Of a stretch of DNA of 64,000 nt, positions 1 through 11,991 are shown piece by piece. The stretch's first letter is position 1. Each line of letters begins with the position of its first letter. The notes below the pieces were generated by a model, which did not search any database, was not told where the DNA came from, and worked only from the letters and a program-made list of their open reading frames with translations. The position numbers and the translations under genes were made by a program. Location: assembly GCF_028389875.1 (NCBI RefSeq), contig NC_084667.1:62412570-62476569 (forward strand). The letters run 5' to 3'. The DNA is from Rhea pennata (Eukaryota; Chordata; Aves; Rheiformes; Rheidae).

Positions 1-3000
1 CTCTGACTGTAAGATACAAGATTTATATTTAGTTACGGGAGAAAAGTTGATTCAGTATCTATGTTAAATTCTATTACTTCAAGAATTATTTCAAAAACCC
101 TCTTGCTTACTTTGAGACTGCTCCAGATCCCATCAAAGGCAGTAGGAAAAGTCTCGTGAAGTCTTGATCTTTCGTGCATGCAGAGTAGCAGCCACATTAT
201 TGTTCTGTGCTCTTCCCACTGACTTTGCTCCAATGTGGAGCTCACCAATCCAGCACACTTAGTACTGCGGGTGCCTGTCATGCTTTGTAAAACACGGAGG
301 TCCCACCCCAAGGTGCTTTTTTGCACTAAATTATGCATTTGCCATAATTAGCTTGTAAAGTATTTTGAAGACACAACACTAAACAATAATAATGCTAAAT
401 AGTATTATTGGACAGATACAATGCAAGCAATTAAATAGTAATACAATCAAAAAAAAAGTGTGGGCCACAAAGATAGAATTGTCATGTTTGTCTACTTTAT
501 ATCCATATCTCCTGGCTGTTGGTTACTCAGTACAACATGGCACTCTCAAAATAAACTTCCGTTTCTCCTTTTATTTTCAGCCCTCCAGCTAGGAACAGAT
601 AGAGCCCTGCATTTGCACAAAAAAAAAAACTCTTGACGGGTATACTGGTGCTGCCAGTGAGGCTAGCAAGCCACTGCCATAGATCAATCTTTTTGACAGA
701 TGAAAACATCTGGAAGCTGTGTGATCCAGGCTCTCACCTGCTGCCCAAGGGTGTCCCAGATGAGCTGCCTAGGAGGCCCCTTCCATGAGGCACTGAGAAG
801 AGATCTGCAGACCAGACCTGCAGGTCATCACCAGCAATAGTGATGGTAGCTGTGGTGAGGATAAGGAGCCCTTAGAGTTCCCATGTGCTTTCTGAATCAG
901 CATATAATCAGTTCAGCAGTGTGTTGCCCCAACCTTCCTGCACCAGTCTGAACAGGAAACTCACAGAGTTGGGCTCTGCAGGATGCATCTCGCACGAGGC
1001 ATCCAGGTATCTCACACACACAGTTCCCACACAGGTAGACAGCATGAGTTTCATGAGAGGACACCTCCTTTATAATGCAGAATTTGCAATACTTTAACCC
1101 AGCACTGAGAGACTGAATTTCCCGTATCTGCTGGATGGAGTGTTAACTCTGAAGGATAGTGATGACAGTGTAAACTGTGCATTTGTTTGGATATTCCATG
1201 TCATGTTTATTTTGTAGTCTGCCAGAACAAACCTTTGACCCGGTGAACCTCCTCCCTCCCCTGCATACAACCCCCTGCACTGCACTGACACAGCCATGTG
1301 TGCTGGAGCAAGGAGTCAAATGAAAAATAGCTGAGAAGAAGAATATTTTGTTTTCAGCTGGATCACTCCCAGGATTTGCTTGCAGTGGGGACATGCAAAC
1401 AGCTTTGCCAGCAAAAGTGAGTGGGCAGCAGGATCCAGCACAGGGACAAGTACAAACAGCACAAGGTGGAACTGGGGAACAAGAGAACGACGGACCTGCG
1501 CCATGCCAGAAACTTCAGCCTCCGCACTTGGCTGTGCTCCTCTCACCCCTCCCTTGCAGGAGAGAGAAGGAGTGTGAAAGGCGAGGGAGCGATGAGAGCA
1601 GAAACTCACCTTTGGACTTTCCTACCTTCCCCACTGCTGGTCCAGTAACACAGAGGAAATAAGGAAGCAGCTTCACAGGCATCATTTTTGGTGGCACTAG
1701 TTTGATGAAGCTGTTTACACTCCCTCAGTTGTGCTGCTGCAGCTCTTTGTACAGTTCGGTAGTGAACCAGATTGGGAGACTGCTTTAAAAAAAGAAACAC
1801 CTTCCCCACCCTGGTTATTTTTACCTTGGCTCAGTTCCACCTGAGGTACAATTCACCTTGTCTCCACAGAAGTGGAACTGGAGAAAGAGCACCCGAGTGG
1901 GAAAGTATAGCCAGAAGCAGGAGAACGGGGGCCTGAGTCCACGGTGCCACTGGAGGAGAGTGCTGCTACTCAGCACTCATAGACAAATTGTTTGTCACAA
2001 TTAAGGAGATCAAAAAGGAGGGAAAAAAAGGTTGAATCTTTGTAGGCACATGCAGTATTTGCATACTGTTTTTCCTCTGCAAAGTGTAAAGGGAAATCTG
2101 CATGTAATCATGTTTAAATGCTCCCTTTTCCCCCTCCCATTTAATCTAAACTTCATGCATGACACTGTCCTCAGAGCATAAAACAGCAATCCAGCAAACC
2201 ACTTAGGCATGGACATTGCCTTTAACACCTGTCTATTCCTGCTGAAGTCAGTGGAAATACTTACATATTTAAAGTTACACACACTTAAATACTTTGTTAG
2301 ATCATGAGCTAATTTAAGGACAGAAGCACAACTCCACAAAATAAAAATAGATTAATAATGCCAAACTCTTAGCGAATCTTAGGAAATCTCCTGGAATAGG
2401 TTCATAATTAGTAAATCTACACTCTTAAAGGTAAACATCCTAATCTTTTCCTCAGTTCTGTTTTCCTGCTGATTTTGCCTGTGTTCCTGGCTAAAGACAT
2501 GACTGACTGAAGATTTCAGCACCTGCAAGTTAGTGCCAGAACCTTATGGCAGCATCCAGCAGATTGCACCACACATTTACCTCTTCTATACAGTATCAGT
2601 ATGAGTGAGGCATTTCAAAGGGGAACTGTCTTAAGGTAACCAAAAAATGATGAAAAAACAGTTATCTGTGATCTCCCAACTTCTACACAGTAGGAATAAC
2701 AGACTGAGGTAGCTCTGCTTGTAACAGCCAAGGTTAGTCTCCTGAGGACAAGTACCTACAGTTTGAAATAAGCAGGGCCCCATTTTGCTGTGTTTAAAAT
2801 GCAGACACTGTGCATGACTCTCAGCTTTTGATGTATAAGCAGAAGCAAACACTTGTCTAGCAAAAGAAAACACCTTCTTCAGCCAAAATGGTTTCCAATC
2901 AACACTTTCCCACCTCTATAAGTGTACTAATTCCTTGGTTACAGGTAAGGTGGTTTTTGTGTGCAAAGAGGTAACTTCAGGTTCTTCCCTGAAAATTAAA

Positions 3001-6000
3001 ATGGCAAAGCTGAGCACCTCCTGCACTAAATATCACCTGAATGGAGTGTCTTGAATCACATTTTCACTAAGATACCTCAAATCTATCCAAGTCCTGTTTC
3101 AGGTATTTAACTGTCTTATTGGATCCTACTCAAAGCCTTGCATTCCTGATGGGCTTAGTGGGCTTAGCAGACTGTGTTTTTAGGAGCTCATACTCTATAA
3201 CAGACTGTCCATCCTCTGCAACAAGGACCTTGACCCAGTTTTAACAATAAACTCAGGAAAGGTTTGGCCTCAGAATCCCCTTATCTTAAGCCGCAAAGTT
3301 TACACACTTTTTTTTTTTACATTTGTATTAGTCAGTCTAGAAAAAAGTATTACTTCTTTTATACTTAGACTGTCACTGCTGCAGCATTTGTACTGCAAAC
3401 TTTTAAGAGCATTGCAACAAACCTGCAGGTAGGACCACACCAGTCCTATCAGTTCTGTCCTCATGCCCCAAGGCCTGATGGCATCTCACAAGCACACTGC
3501 ATCCTAGAAGCAGTTTGATGCATCAGTTTTAGCAGAGCAGTTGGATGACAGCAATCTGCCCAGAAACACTATATACAGCTGACTGTAGCAGAAACTGCTA
3601 CGCAGTGTGATGGTCAAATACCAGGTGTGGGTTCAGATACCTGCATGACATCTGAGGAAATAACAGCGAAAATGTGTAAGCAGCATCTTTGCAAAGCAGC
3701 TTCAACAAGAGATCTATGAGGTCCAGGTGCTTGTAGAGTATAACAGGACTGCTAAAGGCACCCAGAGACTTACATGTTTTTAGTTTGTTATTCTCCTCTC
3801 ACCCTTGAAGCTTTTTCACGGGGCTCAGACAAGAACTGCATTTTTTTCACTTTGAGAAGCAACTGCTCTAATCTCTTTACAACCTTTCCCTTTCTTACCT
3901 CCTCCAGGAAAAAGCCTCTTTTCCTTAATTGTAGGTCTTAATAGTTCTAGGACACACCTGGTCTGATGACTGTAGAAACAACATCAGCACTTACCTCCAG
4001 TTCATACTATACTGGGCATTCTTCTCATGGCCTCAGTGATTAGAAAACTCCAGCTTTCAGCACCTGTAAAGCAGCAATGGTTTGATTTACCTCTGCTCCC
4101 ACTGCAAGACCTAAATGGCTTGGATGGCTACAACCCATTTTCAAAAATGACTCAATGGAGAACAAAACTCCATGAGAACAAGAAGTTCTCAATGGAGGGA
4201 AGTGAGGTTAAGGCTTCTTTGGGAGTAGGCGTTAGTAATCCCAGTCACCACCTTTAAAAATGTTTGCCCTTGGGCCCCAGCCAGCTCTCAGTTCTGTCAA
4301 CATCTTTATTGCCAACTTTATTAGCAGAGTCACACAAAAGTAAATCTAGTGTGAGAACAGGATTAAGCCCATTCTGTTTTTATGGTCTATGAAATGTCTA
4401 CTGCCTTGTTGTCATGTTGCAGTCACAAATGGCAGAGAAAAAGGGATTTTAGGCAGGTATTGCGTCCTCAAAATTTTAAAGGAAGAAGAAAACTAATCCC
4501 AGAACCTTAACTGACTAGAAAAGTGTATATGCATACAAGGCTTCTCAAACAGAGACCAAAAATCTGTACCTTGCCAGATGCTAGTTGAGGTATATTAATT
4601 TTCTTCTGCAAAATAAGATTAGGAACAGTAATTTGTCATGCATTCAAGTTTGGGATTTCATCTGCAAGGGGATTAAAGCTCAGGCAAACACGAGCCTGCC
4701 TGGATACTGCACTACTCTGTGTGCTGTTTCTCCTTGGGAAGAACAGGAGACGAGGCTGGGATCAGAACTACACAGGGGGCTATACGGGAAGCCTACTAAA
4801 ATGATCATTTCTTCACCGATGATTCAGTTGGCCGAGATTTGCAAGAGAGACTGAGGGAATTAGATTTCTGTTTTCTAAAAATTTCAATAGGATTTAAGTT
4901 CCTGGCTCCCTTAGGTTGCTTCTTTCAAATATGCCTGAAGATTAGAAAGGTTTTTTTTAGTATAACACTGACGATTAGATTTCAGCTCTTTGGCTGGGAA
5001 TATCTTTTGGTTCCAGGTTTCTATAATCTTAGGGCTCAAATCCCTTAGTAGGATCACAATGTAAATAACACTAAATACTTATTACAATTATTAATAGTAT
5101 AACTCCACAGAGGTATCAGCTGAAAAACCGCTGAGCTAAATACATATTTCAATTAAAGATGCAGAATTATGAGGATTTATGCATGAACCTGAAAAGCAAA
5201 TAATATTTAAAATGTACTTCTGGGCAAGAAATATAATTACCTTTTCATTACCTTTATTATTTTCCAATTAATCATACTGGGCTCCACCTATAAAGTCTCA
5301 TTCAAACCTTACTTGTATAAAGTTGCCATTGTCTTCAGTGTAAGATTTTCTGGACTGCTGTGACTTTTTCTTGTCACAGAAGATAAGTAAGGACTATAAT
5401 GAGATATTGCACTGACTCGAAGGCACAAATGGTAGTGTTTGCCAAAATGTAAATTCACTGTTCTGGTAGACATTCACATACATTCTACCTCTTTAATTCA
5501 TTTTTCAGTCCTCATAGAAACAATTTCATGCAGGCCAGGAAAAAAAAAAAAGCACATGGAAGATAGACTGCAGTGACCCCTTGTTTGGGGATTTAGTGAT
5601 ATTTGTTTTGGCATCATGCATATATTTAGTAAACTGTCATCTGTTACAACTTGTATGGAGACAGCTCTGATGTTTTGAGAAATATTCACCATTCTGTATC
5701 ACACAGTTTCTTTAAATTGCTCTTTCTGTTGTTACACAATAGTCTGTTTCAACAGCAGCTTTAGGAACTGAGTGCTCTCCCATAAACTGGCTATGAGGAT
5801 CCTGAGCTGGTTAACACTTGTAGCAGTACTGTTACAGTACTGCTGTAGCCTGCTGCAGCAGGCTGTTAGCTAAGTCCTGTTCTCCTGAGCAAATGACTTT
5901 GTGTTTATTTGTAAATGCTTTTCCTGAAATGAAGGGAAACGTGTTAAATAAGACACTAATGTATTTTCTGAACGCAGGACAGAATCTGTCTCTTGAAGGG

Positions 6001-9000
6001 GACAATTCCCAATCCCTGCAAGTGACCTGGCTATTTTGGGCTGTGCAGCCCCCAGAGCCAGGCATGGGGGGGACCTTCTGTTCCCCTCTGCAGGAGCGCT
6101 TATTCCATGGCCATCGTGGAGCATGTGGGCAGCCACCAGCAGAGCAGTGAACGATGTGACTCCAGACAAGTCATGTGTTTGCTTTCTTCCCCTCTCCCCA
6201 GGGGAGCATGTGCAATGCAATACTGAGTTTGCAGTTTGAAGGGGGAAAAAAAAACTATTGTTTTGTTAGTCCAAACACCAGGGTGTTGGCAATCTGCAGT
6301 GACCCTCACATCTCAAAGAAAGGGAAGAAAAACAACAACAAAAAGAACCAGTAACAATTCAAACCTTTGGTTAAACCAGTTGGGTCTCTGCAGTGCCACA
6401 CAGCTCCAGCCACTGCAGGAATCCAACTGCACCTCTCTTACCAACTTTAAATGTGGTTCAGAGCCCCCTCTATACTTTCACAGACCTCCTAGCATCCTGC
6501 ACTACCCACAGCATGGCCTCATTCTCCCTAAACCTCTTCATGGCCTTGTAACTTGCCTCTCTCACCTCCCACCCAAAGAGATTGTGCAACCCACGACCTA
6601 TCTGTCACGGTCAGTCTGCCAACCACGCTGGCGGCTGCCAGCACAGCCGGGCTGGGAGAGATGAGCCCAGCTCAAAAAGATACAATCACATCTACTAAAG
6701 CCAGCTCTGGGCTTCCATCAGCCTTGCAGGGCAGCAACAGCCCCTTATCCCCTCTGCTGATCAGGTTACGCCTTCCAGTAGCATTCCTAAATTGCTCATC
6801 ACGTGAGCTTGTCCTGCAGCGAGTCCCACATCTCTCATTCAGACAGATACTATTAAGATTGGGTCTCAGCATGCAGTGAGGATCCAAGCTGCCACCTCTG
6901 GCTTTGGTCAGCAGAGAGAGCTGCTGGACATCTCCCAACTGCCATTGAGTAAATCCCTGGGACTTATTCTGTAGAAATAAAGTAAATATTTTTTCCAAAT
7001 TTTAATTTCTGGAGAAGAATACCTTCTGATATGTAGGCCAGTGCAATAAGATATACATTCATATATACTGCTTGCATCAGAAAAAGCAAGGTCAAAGAAG
7101 TACACCTTGCAGGCACTGCATAAATTTCATGATGATTTCAGTTCTTCTGGGAGTTATTATTATCAGGGTTTGTAGTGCACAGAATCTAGGATGGTCTGGG
7201 ATCAAGGGACATAAGACTGCCTCCAGCAGAAAAAGAGTTAAGAGGAGCCTGCCCTGGAGGTGAAGGTGTAAGGGAGTTGCCTGCTGGAGACTGGCAAAGC
7301 TAGACTAGATTAAGCCTAAGTCCATTCCTTCCACTCTTGAGTGGAACTCATGGCATTATGACCAATGCAGCTGAGCCCCCTTTCCATCTCTCTTCCGGCT
7401 AGGCAGGACCACAGCTTCCCTGGTGCTGGCACTGGTTTTCATCTGATCACAGAGTGATCTTGCTTTTCAGAGAATTAAATCAACCAACAGCTCCTTACGA
7501 AAACTAAGAATAGTTTCTGGCTGGGCTGGTTTAGCTCCCTGACTCAATGTACCAATAAGCACCAATGCAAGGTGAGATTAGGGAAAGGGAGGGACCAGGA
7601 TTCAGCAGCAGTTAGATCACTTTAGCCAAATCCTAAAACCACCCCTCCAGCATTGCCTCTCTCAGGCACGGGGGAATAAAAACCCCTGCAAGACCTGCAG
7701 TGCCAGGCAGTAGGTGGAAATGGATGCTCGTAAACAAATGTATAATAAACCATCCTGCCATGTGATGGTGTACTGCCCAGGGAATTTCAATTCTATATCA
7801 AGACATAGCATAGAGATCCAGATGTTTTACAATCCTAGAGCAAAAAGCTAAATCAAACTGTCTCCAGGTAATACAAAACAATGTGCATTTAGATGAGCAC
7901 AAGCATAGTATATTTCTGTAAAGATTGTCTTTTTAAAAAAGACATCCCTTATGGTAAAACTTAAGTCCAGGTAAAGGTAAGGGGGATGTGGAAGAGCCTG
8001 TGCTTGTCAGAACAACGAAATGAATCATCTGACAGTTCTGGAAAGCCCCGTATGACATGGAGACACTTTTCCGTCATTGCCACCATGGACCAAAACATAA
8101 TAGAAATGTATCTAAAGTTCAAAGTGTTACTCCACACTGTTTTAGCAACAAATAAAGTTCACTGAATGATTTGGCTCTGTGCTCCTTATTCACTTTAGGG
8201 AAGTCCAAAAGTGAAATAGGAATGGGGTAAGACAGAGCTGAAACACAGACACAAGTTGCTCACAGCTGATACTTCACTCATGCCATTCATTTTCAGAGCT
8301 ACTAATCCTTCATTTTCATGACAACTTGGAAGATTCTTTAAAATTATAATTTAATGGAAAAGTTGAATCCAGAGATGTAGCTGCAAAGGGGCAATTGCCT
8401 ACTGTGCATTGACTTTAGAGGAGGCAGTTAAGTGTATATTCCAGGGATGGACTGAAAGGATAATTGTAACAACGACTGAGTTCAACAATCAGGAAATCTC
8501 GATTTAAAGAACCTGTCAGGTATTTTTGTTTTCTTTTTACATGAATCTCCATAGTGATTTCATTTTCTAAAGAAAGACTGATTTCAGTGACTGGAAGAAT
8601 TAATTTCATGTGACTAACCAAGAGGGTACCTGTAGCTTCTACTTATTCAAGTGAGTTTGTTATATTTATCTATTCAGATTTCTAGTTATCTTTTAAATAA
8701 AACTATTAGAAATTATGCTTTTTTTCTTTTTACAACATTTTTTATTTTTGACCTTTGATAGACTGGACAGAGTTTGTCATGCAGTCAAGAATGACTGAGC
8801 AGGTTCTTGAAAATTTTTATTGTATAAAATATATTGTATTTTTATTGTATAAAAGATCTCAAATATCCTGAACACATACAGAAAAACACATAGCACTCAC
8901 ATTTTTTAAAAAAAAAAAATAAAACTAATCTATTTATTAAATAAAGGAGCATTTTCTGTAATTGAATTTGGACTTTTTCTGGTTACCGTGTCCTTTACGA

Positions 9001-9160
9001 TTTCAGAAATGATAGTGCTCATCCTCATTTCTCTTCCTTTCTTTCTTAAATAAAAGGAAGCAAACGAGTTTTCAGCTTTTTTAATTTCCAGTCAGTCTTT
9101 TGAGATATACTTAACCGGGCATTGAACTGAACAGTGAATAAATAGAAAATAAGAAATATT
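1..9160. other. Non-coding intergenic stretch, no gene recognised
   Basis: All open frames here are short (142 codons or fewer), overlap each other on both strands, and several have no early ATG. None shows a protein family I recognise. Composition is AT-rich and CpG-poor, typical of vertebrate intergenic or intronic DNA. In most birds and mammals SYNE2 lies divergently upstream of SGPP1, so this may be SYNE2 upstream or intronic DNA. That rests on synteny knowledge only, because I see no SYNE2 exon. The one structure that stands out is the twin palindrome at 5822-5864. Confidence 0.6.
5822..5864. repeat. Two adjacent perfect inverted repeats
   Basis: The first is AGCAGTACTG, a TTA loop, then CAGTACTGCT (5822-5844), a perfect 10-bp stem. 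Two bases later AGCCTGCTGCAGCAGGCT (5847-5864) is a perfect 18-bp palindrome with no spacer. Both could extrude as hairpins in single-stranded DNA or RNA. No function is recognised. Confidence 0.85.
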
Positions 9161-9169
9161 CTATTTCTG

Positions 9170-10520
9170 CGTAACAGGCCCTCGTCAAAGATAAGGCCAT
9201 CACTCACGCCACCGCTGGCTCTGGTGGCTTCGAACCACAGCGCCTTATCAGGAAACTGGCACTGTGGAGTTCATTGATTTTAGAGATGTGTTAAATTGAG
9301 GTTGCTGTGGTTTACATTTAAGGATAAACAGCTTTATTTCCAAAAGAGCAAAATACAACTACACAATGGGAGTCATCTCGGTGAGTTTTTCAGAGGACCA
9401 TGCTGGGTGAGCAGCTGGGTTCATACCACCATTACAACCCCTTAAAACGAACCCGGGAAAGTTTGGGAAAGATCCAGGCGTAATACCTTGCATGAAGCCC
9501 AAGCTGCCGCCACCTCCGCCCGCGCGGAGTCGTTACCAAGCGGCCCCACCACGCGCGCGGGCGGCCCCTCACGGGCGGAGCCGTTACCAACGGCGGCGCC
9601 GACCCCTAGCGGCCGCGCCTCGCGCGCGGGCGGCCCCTCAGGCGCGGAGCCGTTACCAACGGCGGCGCCGACCCCTAGCGGCCGCGCCTCGCGCGCGGGC
9701 GGCCCCTCACGGGCGGAGCCGTTACCAACGGCGGCGCCGACCCCTAGCGGCCGCGCCTCGCGCGCGGGCGGCCCCTCAGGCGCGGAGCCGTTACCAACGG
9801 CGGCGCCGACCCCTAGCGGCCGCGCCTCGCGCGCGGGCGGCCCCTCAGGCGCGGAGCCGTTACCAACGGCGGCGCCGACCCGTAGCGGCCGCGCCTCGCG
9901 CGCGGGCGGCCCCTCAGGCGCGGAGCCGTTACCAACGGCGGCGCCGACCCCTAGCGGCCGCGCCTCGCGCGCGGGCGGCCCCTCAGGCGCGGAGCCGTTA
10001 CCAACGGCGGCGCCGACCCCTAGCGGCCGCGCCTCGCGCGCGGGCGGCCCCTCACGGGCGGAGCCGTTACCAACGGCGGCGCCGACCCCTAGCGGCCGCG
10101 CCTCGCGCGCGGGCGGCCCCTCACGCGCGGAGCCGTTACCAACGGCGGCGCCGACCCGTAGCGGCCGCGCCTCGGGCGCGGGCGGCCCCTCAGGCGCGGA
10201 GCCGTTACCAACGGCGGCGCCGACGGGGAGGCGTTTTTCCATGGAGGAAGCTGCGCACTTGATTCGTGTTAAAGCGGGACGTAATTAAGAAGGTTTTGAA
10301 CGTGTATCGCAATGAGTTGTAAGCGTTATGGGATGTGGACTCTGCGCAGTGGGAAAGGGAGGGCTGAAGTGCTGGCGCCTGGCACAGCGACCAAACTCAG
10401 TGTTTGATCACCACGTTTTCAACATCCTGGAGTCAAGCGTTACTGCTTTAGCCTTAAAACTGAAGGGTTAAAGCTGCAAAAGCGAGGGATCTCGTTGTTC
10501 AGCTTGACTGTGTTCTGACT
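9170..10520. promoter_or_regulatory. CpG-retaining island around the 69-bp array, possible promoter
   Basis: CpG dinucleotides are frequent inside the tandem array and also in its unique flanks (about 9180-9240 and 10230-10510), while DNA further out on both sides is CpG-poor. CpGs kept in non-repeat flanks suggest an unmethylated island in the germ line, as at promoters. I see no convincing first exon. The product could be a divergent gene (SYNE2 lies upstream of SGPP1 in other vertebrates) or a non-coding RNA. It could equally be only a GC-rich minisatellite. Confidence 0.35.
9529..10225. repeat. 69-bp GC-rich minisatellite, about ten copies
   Basis: CCGTTACCAA recurs at 9581, 9650, 9719, 9788, 9857, 9926, 9995, 10064, 10133 and 10202, always exactly 69 bp apart. 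A first imperfect copy begins near 9529, with a shorter spacing of about 51 bp. Units differ at only a few positions: acccctag versus acccgtag, and ggcgcgg versus cgggcgg or cgcgcgg. Each unit contains a NotI-type GCGGCCGC octamer, several CpGs, and CCGTT-acc-AACGG, a 5-bp inverted repeat. Because 69 is a multiple of three and the unit lacks stops in several frames, long open frames of 256-266 codons cross the array on both strands. They have no recognised homology and are most simply a by-product of the period. Confidence 0.95.
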
Positions 10521-10669
10521 GTTTTGTACTACAGGGATTAATTAATTGCATACATATGTGAATCCTATCTATAACTCCTCTGCAATCTTCTCCCATGTTG
10601 TACAAAACTGAGAAGGGCGGGGGGGGGGATTATGAATGTAGTCTGTGCCTCTCTGTTTACTTTTAAAGG

Positions 10670-11056
10670 ATGATTTGCCAAGAAACTGGATCAAAAGGAG
10701 TGTTGAAGCAGGAAGTATTTTCTCAAAAACTTGAAAAAGCAAAAGTCAGTTTTATAGTCCTGATAAGAAGAAAGATGTTGAAGGGAATGGCAAACCTCCC
10801 ATGGCATAGAAAGGAACAGAAGACTAAGGAGGGAGAGTCCACGGACAGGCAGAAAAACCTGGCAAGCCCTGCAGCCTCGAAGTACTGCCTTTTGTGTCCG
10901 AGCTGGCAGGAGGAGGCTGAAAAATGGGACAGTCACGTGCTTAAAATTTATTTTTGCCTTTGCATCCCAAAATACACAAAGTCTGTCCATAAACAGCCTG
11001 TTTGGAAAATGCTATTGCATGTCAGGACAAAAGCTTTTGACTGCAGAACTCTCTAG
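10670..11056 (+). other. Uncharacterised 128-codon open frame, doubtful gene
   Basis: An ATG-initiated frame of 128 codons lies about 150 bp beyond the CpG-rich patch. It is rich in Lys, Glu and Gln, with no signal peptide, membrane segment or domain I recognise. The bases just before the ATG (cctctctgtttac then ttttaaag) resemble a splice acceptor, so it could be an exon of a transcript starting in the upstream island. There is no homology evidence, and a frame of this length can arise by chance in 64 kb. Confidence 0.12.
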
Positions 11057-11910
11057 AGGTTAAATTTCCCTCCAAGATTCAGTTTCCCTACAGGAAACAC
11101 AGAGTGTGGAGTGAGGAGCTTCCCAGGGGCAGCACCAGGGGGTTCTCCTCAGAGAAGGGTAGCAGGGAGTTAGCATCAGCACATCTGCCCAATCCTGCAG
11201 ACTGTGCAAAGAGCATGGCCTGGGAACTTGTGATAACTGCACGTTTTCAATCTTGAATTGTAATAAACCTGTAATCAAGTGGAGCATATACCAAGGCAAA
11301 ATGTAGGTGGAGGATATCTGGCTTTTACTGACCTAAAATGTCTTAAGAATAAGAGATTCACATGATTGCAAAGAATATTTACAAAACAAGCCATGTTTTT
11401 AACAAAGTAAAACTTCACATGCACTCCTCATAGCTAATTAAAACCTTAAATAAGAGAGCTCATGCATTCTTCAGTTCAGATTTATGCATGAAAACCTAAC
11501 ACTAATAGGAAACACTGGGATTGTTCAGGATTACTATAGCATTCAGCCTGAATCCCAAGGTAAATACTTGTTTTCTGCTCTAGGAGTGTATTAAATACAC
11601 AAGAAAGCCTTTGCCTAAAAAAGAGAGTCTTAGGTCTCTAAGAGACTTAGGAGTCACAATATCCTTTTCAGCCAATACTGCAAGCTTATAGATCCTGAAA
11701 GGCTTCTCTCATCTGACTCTGTGAGAATGGCAGGGATTTGAATGCAGAAGGACACTGAATTCTTCCTGATCCATATCCTGCAGACAGCCCACAAAAATAC
11801 AGAAAAGCAGGAACAGTTTTCTGAAGCGATTCCAGATGTGATAGCTTCTTTCAAAGTAAATTATGTTCACTAGCAGTTTTAGTGTCCCACATTCTTGAAG
11901 TAGTGTGATT

Positions 11911-11928
11911 TTACTTTACGTAAAGTAA
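11911..11928. promoter_or_regulatory. Perfect 18-bp palindrome with a PAR-bZIP/E4BP4-type D-box core
   Basis: TTACTTTACGTAAAGTAA is its own reverse complement. The centre TTACGTAA fits the RTTAYGTAAY-type site bound by DBP/TEF/HLF and NFIL3. A further half-match, CACGTAAG, follows near 11945. Binding is inferred from the motif only. Confidence 0.35.
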
Positions 11929-11960
11929 GTAAAGTAACTTAAGCACGTAAGTTTCATGTC

Positions 11961-11968
<8 letters not shown>

Positions 11969-11991
<23 letters not shown>
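11969..11991. repeat. T homopolymer, 23 bases
   Basis: An uninterrupted run of T, directly readable. No adjoining retroposed element was identified. Confidence 0.95.

Noticed and set aside
5822-5844. Hairpin containing TACAGTACTG, the start of the miR-101 sequence.
   Set aside because: The stem is only 10 bp and the remaining mature sequence does not match, so it is not a miRNA precursor.
6236-6664. A 142-codon plus-strand frame.
   Set aside because: It starts at a TTG, overlaps other chance frames on both strands, and encodes low-complexity Ser/Pro/Leu sequence unlike any family I know.
9226-9236. Minus-strand GGTTCGAAGCC, a perfect match to a Pol III B box, suggesting a tRNA gene or SINE.
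   Set aside because: No cloverleaf can be folded around it and no A box lies at the right distance. It was kept only as an incidental match.
9529-10225. Regular repeats that might be read as a CRISPR-like array.
   Set aside because: The units are contiguous 69-bp tandem copies with no unique spacers, in a vertebrate genome. This is a minisatellite.
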